64,000 nt of DNA from Streptomyces typhae (GTDB lineage Bacteria > Actinomycetota > Actinomycetes > Streptomycetales > Streptomycetaceae): NCBI RefSeq assembly GCF_009755605.1, contig NZ_WPNZ01000001.1, positions 310,001 to 374,000 of the forward strand. Reading direction: 5' to 3'. A program made the translations under genes and the position numbers. The notes beneath the pieces are model-generated. The model saw only the letters and a program-made list of their open reading frames with translations, did not search any database and had not been told where the DNA came from. Shown one piece after another: positions 51,498 through 61,628 of the stretch (within the stretch, counting starts at the first letter, position 1; each line of letters starts with the position of its first letter).

Positions 51498-51526
51498 AGC
51501 GTACGCACTGAATCCCGCCGTGTCAC
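51498..51526 (-). promoter_or_regulatory. Leaderless hutH promoter
   Basis: Minus-strand GTGACA (plus 51521-51526) and TACGCT (plus 51498-51503) with 17-bp spacing; the -10 ends seven bases before the ATG at 51490. No Shine-Dalgarno is seen. Confidence 0.55.
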
Positions 51527-51666
51527 GAGTCCGTTCCCGCTCCGCCCCTTACCCCCTCCCCTCCCACGCGTGACCGCCTCCCCCTCCCACACGTGACCGC
51601 CTCCCCTTCCCACGCGTGACCGCGGGACGGCACGGGGGCTTCCGCCCGACCTCCGGCAGAGGCGCC

Positions 51667-52824
51667 CTACCGCCCCCGGAACCGGCGCCGCTCCCCCGCC
51701 CCCGGCGGCCGTACGGAGTCGGCGAGCCGGACGACCGGATCATCGCCGCCGACGCCCGCACGCCCGGCGACCACCGGCTTCCCGGCGCGCGCGGCCTTCG
51801 CCCGGTACTGGGCGGCGTCCGCGAGCCGGAACAGGCGCCGGGCGCTGCGCACGGCCCCGATGGGGTCGCCGGTGGACGCGACGCCGCAGGCGACCCCGTC
51901 ACCGAGCTCCAACTCGTCCGCCCGTACACACACTTCGTCGGCGACCCGGACCACCTCGTCGGCGGTGGGCCCCACCGAGAGCAGACAGAACTCGTCCCCG
52001 CCGAGGCGCGCGGCGAGGGCGCCCGGCAGCATCGCGCCGCACAGCGAGAGCACCGACCCGAAGCGCTCGAGGAGCCGGTCGCCGACGGCGTGCCCGCGGG
52101 TGTCGTTGACGTGCTTGAGCCCGTTCAGGTCACACACGACGAGGCTCACGACGGCGCCATCGGCCCGGTGCCGCTCCACGGCCTCGTCGAGCCGCAGGTC
52201 CACCGCGCGCCGGTTGGCGAGCCCGGTCAGGGAGTCGGTGAAGGCGAGGCGGCGGGCCTCCTCCAGGCGTTCGGTCTGGGCGATCCCGGCGGCGACGACG
52301 GAGGCGAGGACGGAGGCGAAGTCTGCGTCGCCGCGCTCGAAGGCGGGCGCCCCCGCGGCCCGCGCCACATACAGCTCGCCCCAGGCCCGCCCGTGCAGCA
52401 CGATCGGCGCGACGACGCAGCTGCCGCGCCCGCGCCGCCGCAGGGCGGCAACGCGCTGATGGCAGTACCCGGCACCGTGCCCACCGGCCCCGCCACCGTC
52501 CCCGTCGGCGGTCTCCACCCAGGCATGCGGCTCCCCGCCCCCGGCCCAGCGTTCGTGCAGGAACTCGGTGATCTCGGGGAACTGGTGCACGGGATAGGCC
52601 TCGCCGTCGGGGAACTCCTCCTCGCCGGGCGTACGTTCACCGGCGTTGACGAGCACGCGCAGACGACCGCGCTCGCGCTCCCACACCGACAGCGCGGCGA
52701 AGCTGCCGCCGAGGGCGATCATCGCGCCCTGGGCAGCGGCCCGCCAGGACTCACGCGGAGTGTGCGCGGCGGCCATGCCCTGTGCCAGGGCCACGACCGC
52801 ACGCAGTCGAACGTCCTCACCCAT
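51667..52824 (-). CDS. cdgE: GAF-GGDEF diguanylate cyclase (CdgE-type)
   Basis: 385 residues. A GAF-like sensor domain covers about residues 10-180 (GAMIALGGSFAALSVWERER, VVAPIVLHGRAWGELYVARA), then the GGDEF domain: LAFTDSLTGLANRRAVDLRL, NDTRGHAVGDRLLERF and ARLGGDEFCLLSVG with the intact active-site GGDEF. The residues before it (LPGALAARL) lack an RxxD I-site, so product feedback inhibition is not expected. Makes c-di-GMP, which in streptomycetes acts through BldD on development. ATG at 52822-52824. It lies between hutH and enoyl-CoA hydratase, matching by memory the S. coelicolor cdgE position. Confidence 0.85.
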   Translation of the reverse strand: MGEDVRLRAVVALAQGMAAAHTPRESWRAAAQGAMIALGGSFAALSVWERERGRLRVLVNAGERTPGEEEFPDGEAYPVHQFPEITEFLHERWAGGGEPHAWVETADGDGGGAGGHGAGYCHQRVAALRRRGRGSCVVAPIVLHGRAWGELYVARAAGAPAFERGDADFASVLASVVAAGIAQTERLEEARRLAFTDSLTGLANRRAVDLRLDEAVERHRADGAVVSLVVCDLNGLKHVNDTRGHAVGDRLLERFGSVLSLCGAMLPGALAARLGGDEFCLLSVGPTADEVVRVADEVCVRADELELGDGVACGVASTGDPIGAVRSARRLFRLADAAQYRAKAARAGKPVVAGRAGVGGDDPVVRLADSVRPPGAGERRRFRGR

Positions 52825-52891
52825 TGCTCCAGGTTACGGACATTTCACACGATGGCTCTCCCGGCGCCCCAGCACAGCGGCCTCCAGGGGG

Positions 52892-53686
52892 CTACTCGCC
52901 GGGCCACTCCGGCTTCCGCTTCTCGTTGAAGGCGGCGACGCCCTCGGCGCGGTCCCCGGAGAAGGCGACGGAGCGCCAGGCGGCGTCCTCGACCTCCAGT
53001 CCCGCGGCCAGGTCGAGCCCGTGCCCGAGCCGCAGGGCGCGCTTGGCGGCGCGGAGGCCGACGGGGGAGTTCGCGGCGATACGGGCGGCGAGAGCGAGGG
53101 CTTCGTCGCGGTCCTCGCCGACGCCCGCGACGATGTCGACGAGCCCGAGTTCCCTGGCCTCGGCGGCTTCCACGCGCCGGGCGGAGAAGACGAGTTCGGC
53201 GGCGCGTGCGGCACCGACGCGCCGCGGCAGCAGCTGCGTACCGCCGCCACCGGGAATGACCCCGACGGACACCTCGGGCAGCCCGACCACGGCGGTGGGA
53301 TCGGCGACGATCACATCGCAGGACAGCGCGATCTCGAACCCGCCTCCCAGGGCGAACCCGTGCACGGCGGCGATGGTGGGCACGGGCAGTTCGAGAATTC
53401 CCGTGTAGGCACCACGGGCAATGGGCCGCTGCCGCACCAGTTCGGCGTCACTGAGTGAGTTCCGCTCCTTCAGATCGGCCCCCACGCAGAAGGCGCGCTC
53501 ATGGGTGGAGCTGACGACGACGACCCGCACGCTCTGGTCTCCGGACAGCGCCAGGCAAGCGTCCCGGATGGACCGGGCCATGCCGCTGGAGACGGCGTTC
53601 ATGGCCTTGGGCCGGTCGAGCGCGAGCTCGGCCACGTGCCCGTGCCGCCGCACCTCCACGAACTCCCCGAAGCGCTGCTCGCCCAT
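52892..53686 (-). CDS. Enoyl-CoA hydratase/isomerase family protein
   Basis: 264 residues of the crotonase fold: LDRPKAMNAVSSGMARSI, AFCVGADLKERNSLSD (oxyanion hole), HGFALGGGFEIALSCDVIVA, and LPEVSVGVIPGGGGTQLLPR with the catalytic Glu position. The C-terminus FNEKRKPEWPGE is typical. Hydrates 2-enoyl-CoA in fatty-acid or branched-chain degradation. ATG at 53684-53686. Same direction as cdgE, 67 bp upstream of it. Confidence 0.92.
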   Translation of the reverse strand: MGEQRFGEFVEVRRHGHVAELALDRPKAMNAVSSGMARSIRDACLALSGDQSVRVVVVSSTHERAFCVGADLKERNSLSDAELVRQRPIARGAYTGILELPVPTIAAVHGFALGGGFEIALSCDVIVADPTAVVGLPEVSVGVIPGGGGTQLLPRRVGAARAAELVFSARRVEAAEARELGLVDIVAGVGEDRDEALALAARIAANSPVGLRAAKRALRLGHGLDLAAGLEVEDAAWRSVAFSGDRAEGVAAFNEKRKPEWPGE

Positions 53687-53761
53687 GACCCCTCCACCTC
53701 CGGTTAACGACCGTTACCCGGGGATCATGTCAGCCGCCGCGCCCGTTGGGTACCCGGCGGC

Positions 53762-54946
53762 TCAGCCCCGGCGGGCGAGCAGCCAGGGCTCGACGATGCC
53801 GAGCCCGCGCACGGGCCGCTGCCACATGGGTTGCAGGGCGAAGCGGTACGCGGGCGGTTCCTCGCCCGCCTTCTCTGCCTTCTCGGCGAGGGCGGCGGCC
53901 TCGGTCTCGGAGGCGGGGGCGTCGCCGGTGCGCACCAGCTCCTCGGCGAGGGCCCCGTCGACGAGGACGGCGTCACGCGGAGCTATCGAGGTGAGCCGGG
54001 ACGCGAGGTTCACGGTGGTGCCGAAGACATCGCCCATCCGTGTGGTGACGGTGCCGAAGGCGATGCCGACGCGCAGCTCGGGCATGGTCTCGTCGTTGGC
54101 CATGGTCTCGATGAGGCGCAGGGCGATCTCGGCGGCGGTGCCGGCGTCGTCGGCGGCGTAGAGGACTTCGTCACCGAGGGTCTTGATGAGACGCCCGCCG
54201 CGCGCGGCGACGAGGTCGGCGGCAGTGGTCTCGAAGGCCTCGACGAGCTCGCCGAGCTCCTCCTCCTCCATCCGCCGGGTGAGCCGGGTGAAGCCGACGA
54301 GGTCGGCGAAGCCGACGGCGAGGCGCCGGTCGACCATCTCCTCGTCGTCGGCGGCCTGGACGACGCGCCCGGTGGCGGCGGCGAGCTGACGCCGCCACAC
54401 ATACACGAGGAACTCCTCCAGTTCGGGCAGCAGCAGCTCGATCAGCGGATACGTGACTTCGGTACGGGTCATGCCCGGTTCCGGGGGCTCGGTGAGGCCC
54501 TCCAGGAAGGAGTCGATCTGCCACTCGGCGAGGCGGGCGGTGGTCTGTCCCGTGGACCGGGCCACCTGGACGGCCATGGCCTCGCTCAGGAGCCCCGCCT
54601 CGACGAGGCCCGCGAGCCGCCGCAGGGCCAGGACGTCGGCCTCGGTGAGGGCCTTGGCCTGGCCGATGTCAGGGAAGCCCATGGCTCGCCAGAAGCGGGA
54701 GGCGAGTTCCATGGAGACGCCTGCGCTCCGGGCCGCCTGGAAGGGGGTGTAGCGGCGGTCGGCGCCGAGGATGAGCTGTTCGAGGCGCAGGGCGAGGGGG
54801 TCCTTGCCGGCCCCGTCCTCGTCACCGCCGTCGAGGTCGGGGTCATCGGGCTTCTCGGACGCCGGGGTGGGGGCTGCCGCCGGGCGGGGGTCACCGTCGG
54901 GGCCCGGGGGTGTGCCCTGGCCGGAGCCGGTGTCGTCGACGGTCAC
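53762..54946 (-). CDS. cya: Class III adenylate cyclase
   Basis: 394 residues. Pro/Asp-rich N-terminus to about 50, a helical domain (TPFQAARSAGVSMELASRFWRAMG), then the class III catalytic domain about 215-345: VGFADLVGFTRLTRRMEEEE, GGRLIKTLGDEVLYAADDAG (metal Asp), LRVGIAFGTVTTRMGDVFGT and TVNLASRLTSIAPRDAVLVD. Synthesises cAMP; in S. coelicolor cya mutants fail to germinate properly, from memory. GTG start at 54944-54946. It lies next to enoyl-CoA hydratase in the same direction, as in the S. coelicolor order I recall. Confidence 0.9.
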   Translation of the reverse strand: MTVDDTGSGQGTPPGPDGDPRPAAAPTPASEKPDDPDLDGGDEDGAGKDPLALRLEQLILGADRRYTPFQAARSAGVSMELASRFWRAMGFPDIGQAKALTEADVLALRRLAGLVEAGLLSEAMAVQVARSTGQTTARLAEWQIDSFLEGLTEPPEPGMTRTEVTYPLIELLLPELEEFLVYVWRRQLAAATGRVVQAADDEEMVDRRLAVGFADLVGFTRLTRRMEEEELGELVEAFETTAADLVAARGGRLIKTLGDEVLYAADDAGTAAEIALRLIETMANDETMPELRVGIAFGTVTTRMGDVFGTTVNLASRLTSIAPRDAVLVDGALAEELVRTGDAPASETEAAALAEKAEKAGEEPPAYRFALQPMWQRPVRGLGIVEPWLLARRG

Positions 54947-55150
54947 GCCTGCTGCCCTTCCGATCTGCCGCGGTCAGATATCGACCGGCGCCAACTTTAC
55001 GGCAGGTGTGCCGCACCTCACTCCCGACTCCACCGCACACTCCGTCACCCCACCCTGACGCCGCGCTTCCCCTTCCGCACGCCTGGGCTCGCGCCCTTGC
55101 CACCAGGGGGAAGCGGTGAGCGCTGGCGGGAGCCGTGAGGGGGGAGACCC

Positions 55151-56122
55151 TCAGGCCCCGGAGGCAGGCCTGAGATGGACCACGTCCCCCGCCCCGACGG
55201 GCTCCCGCACCCCGTCCTCCGTGGCGAGGACAAGCCGCCCGTCCCCGTCCACGGCCACCGCCTCCCCCACCACGTCCCGCCCCCCGGGCAGCTCCGCCCG
55301 CACCACCCGCCCGAGCGTCGCGCACCCCGCCGCGTAGGCCTCCTGAAGGCGCGCGGCCCCCGGGTCCCCCCCGGCGGCCCGCCACTCCCCGTACCACCGC
55401 TCCAGCTCCCGCAGCACGGCCCGCAGCACCGGATCCCGGTCCGTGTGCACGGCCCCGGCCAGGGCGAGCGACCCCGCCCCTGGCACCGGCAGCTCCTCCG
55501 CGCGCAGCGTGACGTTGACGCCGATGCCGACGACGACACCCCCGCCGCCCACGGACCCGGCCCGCTCGGCGAGGATGCCCCCGGCCTTGCGCTCCTCGCC
55601 GCCGACGGTGACGAGCAGGTCGTTGGGCCACTTCAGGGCGGTGTCGACCCCCGCGGTGCGGGAGATCCCGGCGGCGACGGCGACACCGGTGAGCAGCGGC
55701 AGCCACCCCCACCGCTCGACGGGCACGTCGTCGGGCTTCAGCAGGACGGAGAAGAAGAGGCCCGAGCGCGCGGGCGCGCTCCACCGCCGGTCGAGCCGCC
55801 CACGAGCGGCGCTCTGCTCCTCGGCGACGAGGACCGCCCCCTCGGGGAGCTCGTCCGCTCGGGCGGCGAGGTCGCTGTTGGTGGACCCGGTGGTGGGTAC
55901 GACATCGAGAGAGGTCCACAGTCCGCCGTCGCGGACGAGGGCACGGCGCAGGGCATGGGCGTCGAGAGGCGGGCGGCCGAGGTCGGACCACCGGCCCGAC
56001 GAAGGCGTGCCCCCGACCGGACCACGGCCGGAGCCGGGGCCCGAGCCACGATCCGAGCCAGGGTCCGCGCCACGGCCCGAGTCGCGGCCTGGGTCATTGC
56101 TTGAGTCATGGGACGGCGTCAT
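55151..56122 (-). CDS. birA: Biotin--[acetyl-CoA-carboxylase] ligase
   Basis: 323 residues, no DNA-binding domain, so a catalytic-only BirA. Motifs: [35 protein letters not shown] (biotinyl-AMP loop, GRGRxxxxW type), [21 protein letters not shown] and [15 protein letters not shown]. It biotinylates the carboxylase biotin domain, here that of AccA2. The first 45 residues are a Gly/Ser/Asp/Arg repeat ([19 protein letters not shown]). ATG at 56120-56122 follows AGGGTGG. Divergent from pccB by 127 bp, giving a functional cluster. Confidence 0.93.
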   Translation of the reverse strand: MTPSHDSSNDPGRDSGRGADPGSDRGSGPGSGRGPVGGTPSSGRWSDLGRPPLDAHALRRALVRDGGLWTSLDVVPTTGSTNSDLAARADELPEGAVLVAEEQSAARGRLDRRWSAPARSGLFFSVLLKPDDVPVERWGWLPLLTGVAVAAGISRTAGVDTALKWPNDLLVTVGGEERKAGGILAERAGSVGGGGVVVGIGVNVTLRAEELPVPGAGSLALAGAVHTDRDPVLRAVLRELERWYGEWRAAGGDPGAARLQEAYAAGCATLGRVVRAELPGGRDVVGEAVAVDGDGRLVLATEDGVREPVGAGDVVHLRPASGA

Positions 56123-56249
56123 GCAAGCCACCCTAGGTGTGGTAAACGCCGCACTGCACAGCCGTATCCGCGCCGATACCCTACGAGTCGGTAGCCAGCA
56201 GTCGAGAGCCGTCACCGTCCCCTCTGAGCAGGCAGGGAGCCGCGACCCG

Positions 56250-57875
56250 ATGTCCGAGCCGCAAGTGCCCAACGAGCAGTCCGCGCCGCCCCGCGAGAAG
56301 TTCGACATCCACACGACCGCGGGCAAGCTGGCGGATCTCCGCCACCGTATCGAGGAAGCGAAGCACGCGGGTTCCGCGAGGGCGGTGGAGAAGCAGCACG
56401 CGAAGGGCAAGCTGACCGCGCGGGAGCGCGTGGAACTGCTCCTGGACGAGGGCTCCTTCGTGGAGCTCGACGAATTCGCGCGGCACCGCTCCACGAGCTT
56501 CGGCCTGGAGGAGAACCGCCCGTACGGAGACGGCGTGGTGACGGGCTACGGCACCGTGGACGGCCGCCCGGTGGCGGTGTTCTCGCAGGACTTCACCGTG
56601 TTCGGCGGAGCCCTCGGCGAAGTCTTCGGCCAGAAGATCGTGAAGGTGATGGACTTCGCGCTGAAGACGGGCTGTCCGGTGATCGGCATCAACGACTCGG
56701 GCGGCGCGCGCATCCAGGAGGGCGTGATGGCGCTCGGGATGTACGGCGAGATCTTCCGCCGCAACACGCATGCCTCCGGTGTGATCCCCCAGATCAGCCT
56801 GGTGGTCGGCCCGTGCGCCGGCGGAGCGGTCTACTCCCCCGCGATCACGGACTTCACGGTCATGGTGGACCGGACGTCGCACATGTTCATCACGGGCCCG
56901 GACGTGATCAAGACGGTGACGGGCGAGGATGTCGGCTTCGAGGAGCTGGGCGGCGCGCGCACGCACAACTCCACGTCGGGCGTGGCGCACCACATGGCGG
57001 GCGACGAGAAGGACGCCATCGAGTACGTCAAGTCGCTGCTGTCCTACCTCCCGTCGAACAACCTGAGCGAGCCCCCGGCGTTCCCCGAGGAGGCGGACCT
57101 GGAGCCGACCCCCGAGGACCTGGCCCTGGACACGCTGGTCCCGGACAGCGCGAACCAGCCGTACGACATGCACACGGTCCTGGAACACGTCCTGGACGAC
57201 GCGGAGTTCTTCGAGACGCAGCCGCTGTTCGCGCCGAACATCATCACGGGCTTCGGGCGGGTGGAGGGCCACCCGGTGGGCCTGGTGGCGAACCAGCCGA
57301 TGCAGTTCGCGGGCTGCCTGGACATCGACGCGTCCGAGAAGGCGGCACGCTTCGTGCGGACGTGCGACGCGTTCAACGTACCGGTGATCACGTTCGTGGA
57401 CGTGCCGGGCTTCCTGCCGGGCGTGGACCAGGAGCACACGGGCATCATCCGCAGGGGCGCGAAGCTGATCTACGCGTACGCGGAGGCGACCGTCCCGCTG
57501 ATCACGGTGATCACGCGGAAGGCGTTCGGCGGGGCGTACGACGTGATGGGCTCCAAGCACCTGGGCGCCGACCTGAACCTGGCGTGGCCGACGGCGCAGA
57601 TCGCGGTGATGGGGGCGCAGGGCGCGGTGAACATCCTGCACCGCCGGACGATCGCGGCGGCCGGGGAGCAGGAGGAGCAGGAGAACACCAGGTCCCGGCT
57701 GATCCAGGAGTACGAGGACGCGCTCCTGAACCCGTACACGGCGGCGGAGCGGGGCTATGTCGACGCGGTGATCCTGCCGTCACAGACACGCTCGCACCTG
57801 GTGCGGGGCCTGCGTCAACTGCGGACGAAGCGGGAATCGCTGCCTCCGAAGAAGCACGGCAACATCCCGCTGTAG
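56250..57875 (+). CDS. pccB: Propionyl-CoA carboxylase beta (carboxyltransferase) subunit
   Basis: 541 residues with two crotonase-like halves: [60 protein letters not shown] and the second half [40 protein letters not shown]. It transfers carboxyl from biotin to propionyl-CoA, making (S)-methylmalonyl-CoA, a polyketide extender and odd-chain degradation intermediate. ATG at 56250 follows GGGAG. The epsilon gene lies 57 bp on. Matches streptomycete PccB in length and text from memory. Confidence 0.94.
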   Translation: MSEPQVPNEQSAPPREKFDIHTTAGKLADLRHRIEEAKHAGSARAVEKQHAKGKLTARERVELLLDEGSFVELDEFARHRSTSFGLEENRPYGDGVVTGYGTVDGRPVAVFSQDFTVFGGALGEVFGQKIVKVMDFALKTGCPVIGINDSGGARIQEGVMALGMYGEIFRRNTHASGVIPQISLVVGPCAGGAVYSPAITDFTVMVDRTSHMFITGPDVIKTVTGEDVGFEELGGARTHNSTSGVAHHMAGDEKDAIEYVKSLLSYLPSNNLSEPPAFPEEADLEPTPEDLALDTLVPDSANQPYDMHTVLEHVLDDAEFFETQPLFAPNIITGFGRVEGHPVGLVANQPMQFAGCLDIDASEKAARFVRTCDAFNVPVITFVDVPGFLPGVDQEHTGIIRRGAKLIYAYAEATVPLITVITRKAFGGAYDVMGSKHLGADLNLAWPTAQIAVMGAQGAVNILHRRTIAAAGEQEEQENTRSRLIQEYEDALLNPYTAAERGYVDAVILPSQTRSHLVRGLRQLRTKRESLPPKKHGNIPL

Positions 57876-57932
57876 TCCCCCGCCCACGACCCGGCCCCCG
57901 GCACCGCACCCACCCCTCGGAGGAACGCACCC

Positions 57933-58139
57933 GTGATCAAGGTCGTACGAGGCAACCCGACCCCCGAGGAGCTGGCAGCCGCCCTGGCGGTGGTCCAGGC
58001 CCGCGCCGCGGCGGCGGCGAACGCGCCGTCCGGCGCGGGCCGGGCCCCGGCCGCCTGGTCGGACCCGGCGCGCGTGGCCCGCGAGCGGCTGCCCGCACCG
58101 GGCCCGGCGGCGTGGGGGCGCACGTACTGGCCGGCGTGA
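57933..58139 (+). CDS. pccE: Acyl-CoA carboxylase epsilon subunit
   Basis: 68 residues: MIKVVRGNPTPEELAAALAV, WSDPARVARERLPAPGPAAW. Epsilon subunits are small, actinobacterial, and tighten the alpha-beta carboxylase complex. GTG at 57933 follows GGAGGAA. It is directly downstream of pccB and convergent with the short membrane gene 58218. Standard length. Confidence 0.92.
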   Translation: MIKVVRGNPTPEELAAALAVVQARAAAAANAPSGAGRAPAAWSDPARVARERLPAPGPAAWGRTYWPA

Positions 58140-58217
58140 GACAGCCCGGCGACTGGATCTCAGTTCCCGGGCCGTCAGGCGGGCGCGCTCAGTTCCGGAG
58201 CAGTCCGGCGGGCGCTC

Positions 58218-58346
58218 TCAGATCAGCCCCAGGACGAACATGGCCACCACCATCGCGAGGGCGAGCAGCACCCCCGCGCGGCGCATCTTCGCCTGCATGT
58301 CCTGCATGTCTTTGGGCGGGTCGTTCTCCGGGTCGGACCACAGCAT
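58218..58346 (-). CDS. 42-residue single-helix membrane protein
   Basis: Short ORF on the minus strand from ATG at 58344-58346: MLWSDPENDPPKDMQDMQAK, then a helix (GVLLALAMVVAMFVLGLI). The N-terminus is acidic and probably outside the helix on the cytoplasmic side. No upstream in-frame start exists before a stop. It is convergent with pccE and divergent from maf, and similar tiny proteins are found near maf/pccB in other streptomycetes by memory. The function is unknown. Confidence 0.65.
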   Translation of the reverse strand: MLWSDPENDPPKDMQDMQAKMRRAGVLLALAMVVAMFVLGLI

Positions 58347-58380
58347 GTCCTTGATGGTGCGGCGGCGCCCGGCCCGGCGC

Positions 58381-58398
58381 CTGAGTACGCGTACTCAG
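58381..58398. promoter_or_regulatory. Perfect 18-bp palindrome in the maf promoter
   Basis: CTGAGTACGCGTACTCAG is fully palindromic. It overlaps the expected -35 position of maf (TAGGCT at 58418-58423 is the likely -10, six bases before the ATG at 58430, so maf mRNA may be leaderless). The binding protein is unknown. Confidence 0.55.
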
Positions 58399-58429
58399 GT
58401 TGCCGCGGCCCGGTCGCTAGGCTGACCGC

Positions 58430-59062
58430 ATGAGCGATCACTCCGGCCGCACCACCCCCCGCCGTCTCGTCCTGGCGTCCCAGTCCCCCGCCCGCCTCGG
58501 CCTGCTCAGGCAGGCGGGCCTCGCGCCGGAGGTGATCGTCAGCGGCGTCGACGAGGACGCGGTGACCGCGCCGACCCCCGCGGAGCTGGCGAAGGCCCTG
58601 GCGGAGGCGAAGGCGTCGGTGGTGGCCGCGCGGGCGGACACGCAGGGCGCCCTGGTCGTCGGCTGCGACTCCGTGCTCGAACTGGACGGCCGGGCGCTCG
58701 GCAAGCCCGCGGACGCCGAGGAGGCCACGGCCCGCTGGAAGGACATGCGCGGACGCGCGGGCGTACTCCAGACGGGCCACTGCGTCTACGACACGGCCGC
58801 GGGCCGCCATGTGTCGGCTACGGCGTCGACCGTGGTGCGCTTCGGGGAGCCGTCCGACGCGGAGGTCGCCGCGTACGTGGCGAGCGGTGAACCCCTGCAC
58901 GTGGCGGGCGCGTTCACGCTGGACGGCCGCTCGGCGCCGTTCATCGAGGGCATCGAGGGCGACCACGGCAACGTGATCGGCCTCTCGCTGCCGCTGCTGC
59001 GCCGCCTCCTGGCCGAACTGGACGTGAACATCACGGACTTGTGGGCGCCGGACCCGGCCTGA
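58430..59062 (+). CDS. maf: Maf-family nucleotide pyrophosphatase
   Basis: 210 residues. [20 protein letters not shown] and [20 protein letters not shown] are the Maf nucleotide-binding motifs, followed by [20 protein letters not shown] and [20 protein letters not shown]. Hydrolyses noncanonical or modified nucleoside triphosphates and can arrest septation when overexpressed. It has no Shine-Dalgarno and a -10 right before the start. Its 3' end overlaps the convergent 59031 gene by 32 bp. Confidence 0.93.
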   Translation: MSDHSGRTTPRRLVLASQSPARLGLLRQAGLAPEVIVSGVDEDAVTAPTPAELAKALAEAKASVVAARADTQGALVVGCDSVLELDGRALGKPADAEEATARWKDMRGRAGVLQTGHCVYDTAAGRHVSATASTVVRFGEPSDAEVAAYVASGEPLHVAGAFTLDGRSAPFIEGIEGDHGNVIGLSLPLLRRLLAELDVNITDLWAPDPA

Positions 59063-59462
59063 AGGCACGGTCGTACGCGACGAGCGTGAGCACGATCAGG
59101 CCGAGCACGGCCATCATGAGGACGAAGGCGAGCCAGCCGACGAGGCCGACGGCGAAGGCCCCGAGCAGCCCGTGCACGACGGCGGCGCTGATGAGCACGG
59201 TCTTCCCGACACTGCCGGGCCCGCGGTCGCGGACGGCGGTGCGGGCGAGGATCAGGCCGCACAGCGCGAGATAGAGCCCGAAGACGCCGCCCGCGATCCA
59301 GGTGGAGACGGTCATCGCGTGCGGGTCGAGCCCGGCGAGGGACATGTCCTGCTCGTCGACGACGAGGCCGAGGAACCAGTTGAGGAGCGCGACACCGACC
59401 GCCTCCGCCCAGAGCGCGACCGCGCCCAGCCACGCCACCGGCCTGCGCGCCACGGCGTCCAC
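59031..59462 (-). CDS. Four-helix membrane protein, hypothetical
   Basis: 143 residues with four hydrophobic helices ([60 protein letters not shown], and [19 protein letters not shown]). It is probably an inner-membrane protein of unknown role. The GTG start at 59460-59462 has GAGAG upstream. It overlaps the maf 3' end by 32 bp in convergent orientation, so strong transcription of one may silence the other. Confidence 0.75.
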   Translation of the reverse strand: MDAVARRPVAWLGAVALWAEAVGVALLNWFLGLVVDEQDMSLAGLDPHAMTVSTWIAGGVFGLYLALCGLILARTAVRDRGPGSVGKTVLISAAVVHGLLGAFAVGLVGWLAFVLMMAVLGLIVLTLVAYDRAFRPGPAPTSP

Positions 59463-59810
59463 CCACTCTCTACCGGCAGCTGTTACCCCTAGTACGTACG
59501 AGACATCCGGACACTACTAACGGGTAAACCCAGGGACAAGGGCCGCACCCAAGGCAAAGAATCATTGGGCCATTCGTAGGGACTCCACAAAGAATGACCG
59601 TCCGCCGCAGCACGGCCTCACAGAGACCTTGGCCACACCACCGGGCTAGGCTGCGGGGGAAGGGCCCTGCGTACCACGGTGCGACAAGGGATTTCGGGGA
59701 TCGAGCTGACCTCGGATCACGCTCCGTGTGGGCAAGCTCACCACTGGGGACGGGTCGTGGGGTCGTGTCGGCAGTCCCTAAACTCGGCTTGTTTCAAGGA
59801 GGGAGCCATC
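59463..59810. other. Intergenic region upstream of accA2
   Basis: This 348-bp gap between divergent genes holds no gene I can support. It includes the accA2 ribosome site (AAGGAGGG at 59796-59803) and, before it, a possible -10 TAAACT near 59780. A long untranslated leader is possible. Other strand promoters were not resolved. Confidence 0.6.
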
Positions 59811-61583
59811 GTGCGCAAGGTGCTCATCGCCAACCGTGGCGAAATCGCTGTCCGGGTCGCCCGAGCGTGCCGGGATGCCGGGATCGCGAGCGTTGCCGTT
59901 TACGCGGAACCCGACCGGGACGCACTGCATGTGCGGGCCGCGGACGAGGCGTTCGCCCTTGGTGGTGACACTCCGGCGACCAGTTATCTCGACATGGCGA
60001 AGGTGCTCACCGCCGCCAAGGACTCCGGGGCGGACGCGGTCCACCCCGGTTACGGCTTTCTCTCCGAGAACGCGGAGTTCGCCCAGGCGGTCCTGGACGC
60101 GGGCCTGATCTGGATCGGCCCGCCGCCGCAGGCGATCCGGGACCTCGGCGACAAGGTCGCGGCGCGGCACATCGCGCAGCGCGCGGGCGCCCCGCTGGTC
60201 GCGGGCACGCCGGACCCGGTCGCGGGCGCCGACGAGGTGGTGGCGTTCGCCGAGGAGAACGGCCTGCCGATCGCGATCAAGGCGGCGTTCGGCGGTGGCG
60301 GCCGCGGTCTGAAGGTGGCCCGCACCCTCGAAGAGGTGCCGGAGCTGTACGACTCGGCGGTGCGCGAGGCCGTCGCGGCCTTCGGCCGCGGCGAGTGCTT
60401 CGTGGAGCGCTACCTGGACAAGCCGCGGCACGTGGAGACCCAGTGCCTGGCCGACACCCACGGCAACGTGGTGGTCGTCTCCACCCGTGACTGCTCCTTG
60501 CAGCGCCGCCACCAGAAGCTCGTCGAGGAGGCCCCGGCGCCGTTCCTCTCCGAGGAGCAGATCGCCGAGCTGTACCGCGCGTCCAAGGCGATCCTGCGCG
60601 AGGCGGGCTACGTCGGCGCGGGCACCGTGGAGTTCCTGGTGGGCGTGGACGGCACGATCTCCTTCCTGGAGGTCAACACCCGCCTCCAGGTGGAGCACCC
60701 GGTCACCGAGGAGGTCGCGGGGATCGACCTGGTCCGGGAGATGTTCCGTATCGCCGACGGCGAGGAACTGGGCTACGGCGACCCCGAGTTGCGCGGCCAC
60801 TCCTTCGAGTTCCGCATCAACGGCGAGGACCCGGGCCGCAACTTCCTGCCCGCGCCCGGCACGGTGACGTCGTTCGCGGCGCCGACGGGTCCGGGCGTGC
60901 GCCTGGACGCGGGCGTCGAGTCCGGCTCGGTCATCGGCCCGGCGTGGGACTCGCTGCTCGCGAAGCTCATCGTCACCGGCGCCACCCGGCAGCAGGCCCT
61001 GCAGCGTGCCGCGCGCGCCCTGGCCGAGTTCGAGGTCGAGGGCATGGCGACCGCCATCCCCTTCCACCGCAAGGTCGTCGCCGACCCGGCGTTCGCCCCC
61101 GAACTGACGGGTTCCACGGACCCGTTCACGGTGCACACGCGCTGGATCGAGACCGAGTTCGTCAACGACATCCCGGCCTTCGCCGCGGCCACGGACACCG
61201 AGGCCGAGGACGAGACGGGCCGCGAGACGGTGGTCGTCGAGGTCGGCGGCAAGCGCCTTGAGGTGTCGCTGCCGTCGTCGCTCGGCATGTCGCTCGCCCG
61301 TACGGGCCTCGCGGCCGGTGCCAAGCCGAAGCGGCGGGCCGCGAAGAAGTCCGGCCCCGCGGCGTCCGGCGACACGCTCGCCTCGCCGATGCAGGGCACG
61401 ATCGTCAAGGTCGCGGTCGAGGAGGGCCAGGAGGTCGCGGAGGGCGACCTGATCGTGGTCCTGGAGGCCATGAAGATGGAGCAGCCCCTGAACGCGCACC
61501 GCTCCGGCACGGTCAAGGGCCTCCTCGCCGAAGTCGGCGCCTCCTTGACGTCGGGCGCAGTAATCTGCGAGATCAAGGACTGA
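59811..61583 (+). CDS. accA2: Acyl-CoA carboxylase alpha subunit (biotin carboxylase plus BCCP)
   Basis: 590 residues. Biotin carboxylase domain: [40 protein letters not shown], the ATP-grasp loop [39 protein letters not shown]. Then the biotin carboxyl carrier domain ending with [20 protein letters not shown]. Carboxylates biotin with ATP; paired with PccB it makes propionyl-CoA or acetyl-CoA carboxylase. GTG at 59811, seven bases after AAGGAGGG. The BirA encoded nearby attaches the biotin. Name by similarity to the streptomycete AccA2/A1 group, from memory. Confidence 0.93.
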   Translation: MRKVLIANRGEIAVRVARACRDAGIASVAVYAEPDRDALHVRAADEAFALGGDTPATSYLDMAKVLTAAKDSGADAVHPGYGFLSENAEFAQAVLDAGLIWIGPPPQAIRDLGDKVAARHIAQRAGAPLVAGTPDPVAGADEVVAFAEENGLPIAIKAAFGGGGRGLKVARTLEEVPELYDSAVREAVAAFGRGECFVERYLDKPRHVETQCLADTHGNVVVVSTRDCSLQRRHQKLVEEAPAPFLSEEQIAELYRASKAILREAGYVGAGTVEFLVGVDGTISFLEVNTRLQVEHPVTEEVAGIDLVREMFRIADGEELGYGDPELRGHSFEFRINGEDPGRNFLPAPGTVTSFAAPTGPGVRLDAGVESGSVIGPAWDSLLAKLIVTGATRQQALQRAARALAEFEVEGMATAIPFHRKVVADPAFAPELTGSTDPFTVHTRWIETEFVNDIPAFAAATDTEAEDETGRETVVVEVGGKRLEVSLPSSLGMSLARTGLAAGAKPKRRAAKKSGPAASGDTLASPMQGTIVKVAVEEGQEVAEGDLIVVLEAMKMEQPLNAHRSGTVKGLLAEVGASLTSGAVICEIKD

Positions 61584-61628
61584 CTGGGGGCCGCGTCCAC
61601 CAGACCCCCGCTTGTCGGCGCTCCGCGC

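Noticed and set aside
59594..59968. Short plus-strand frame across the accA2 leader and start
   Set aside because: Overlaps the accA2 ribosome site and first 50 codons, has no support as a protein and reads as Arg/Gly-rich noise.
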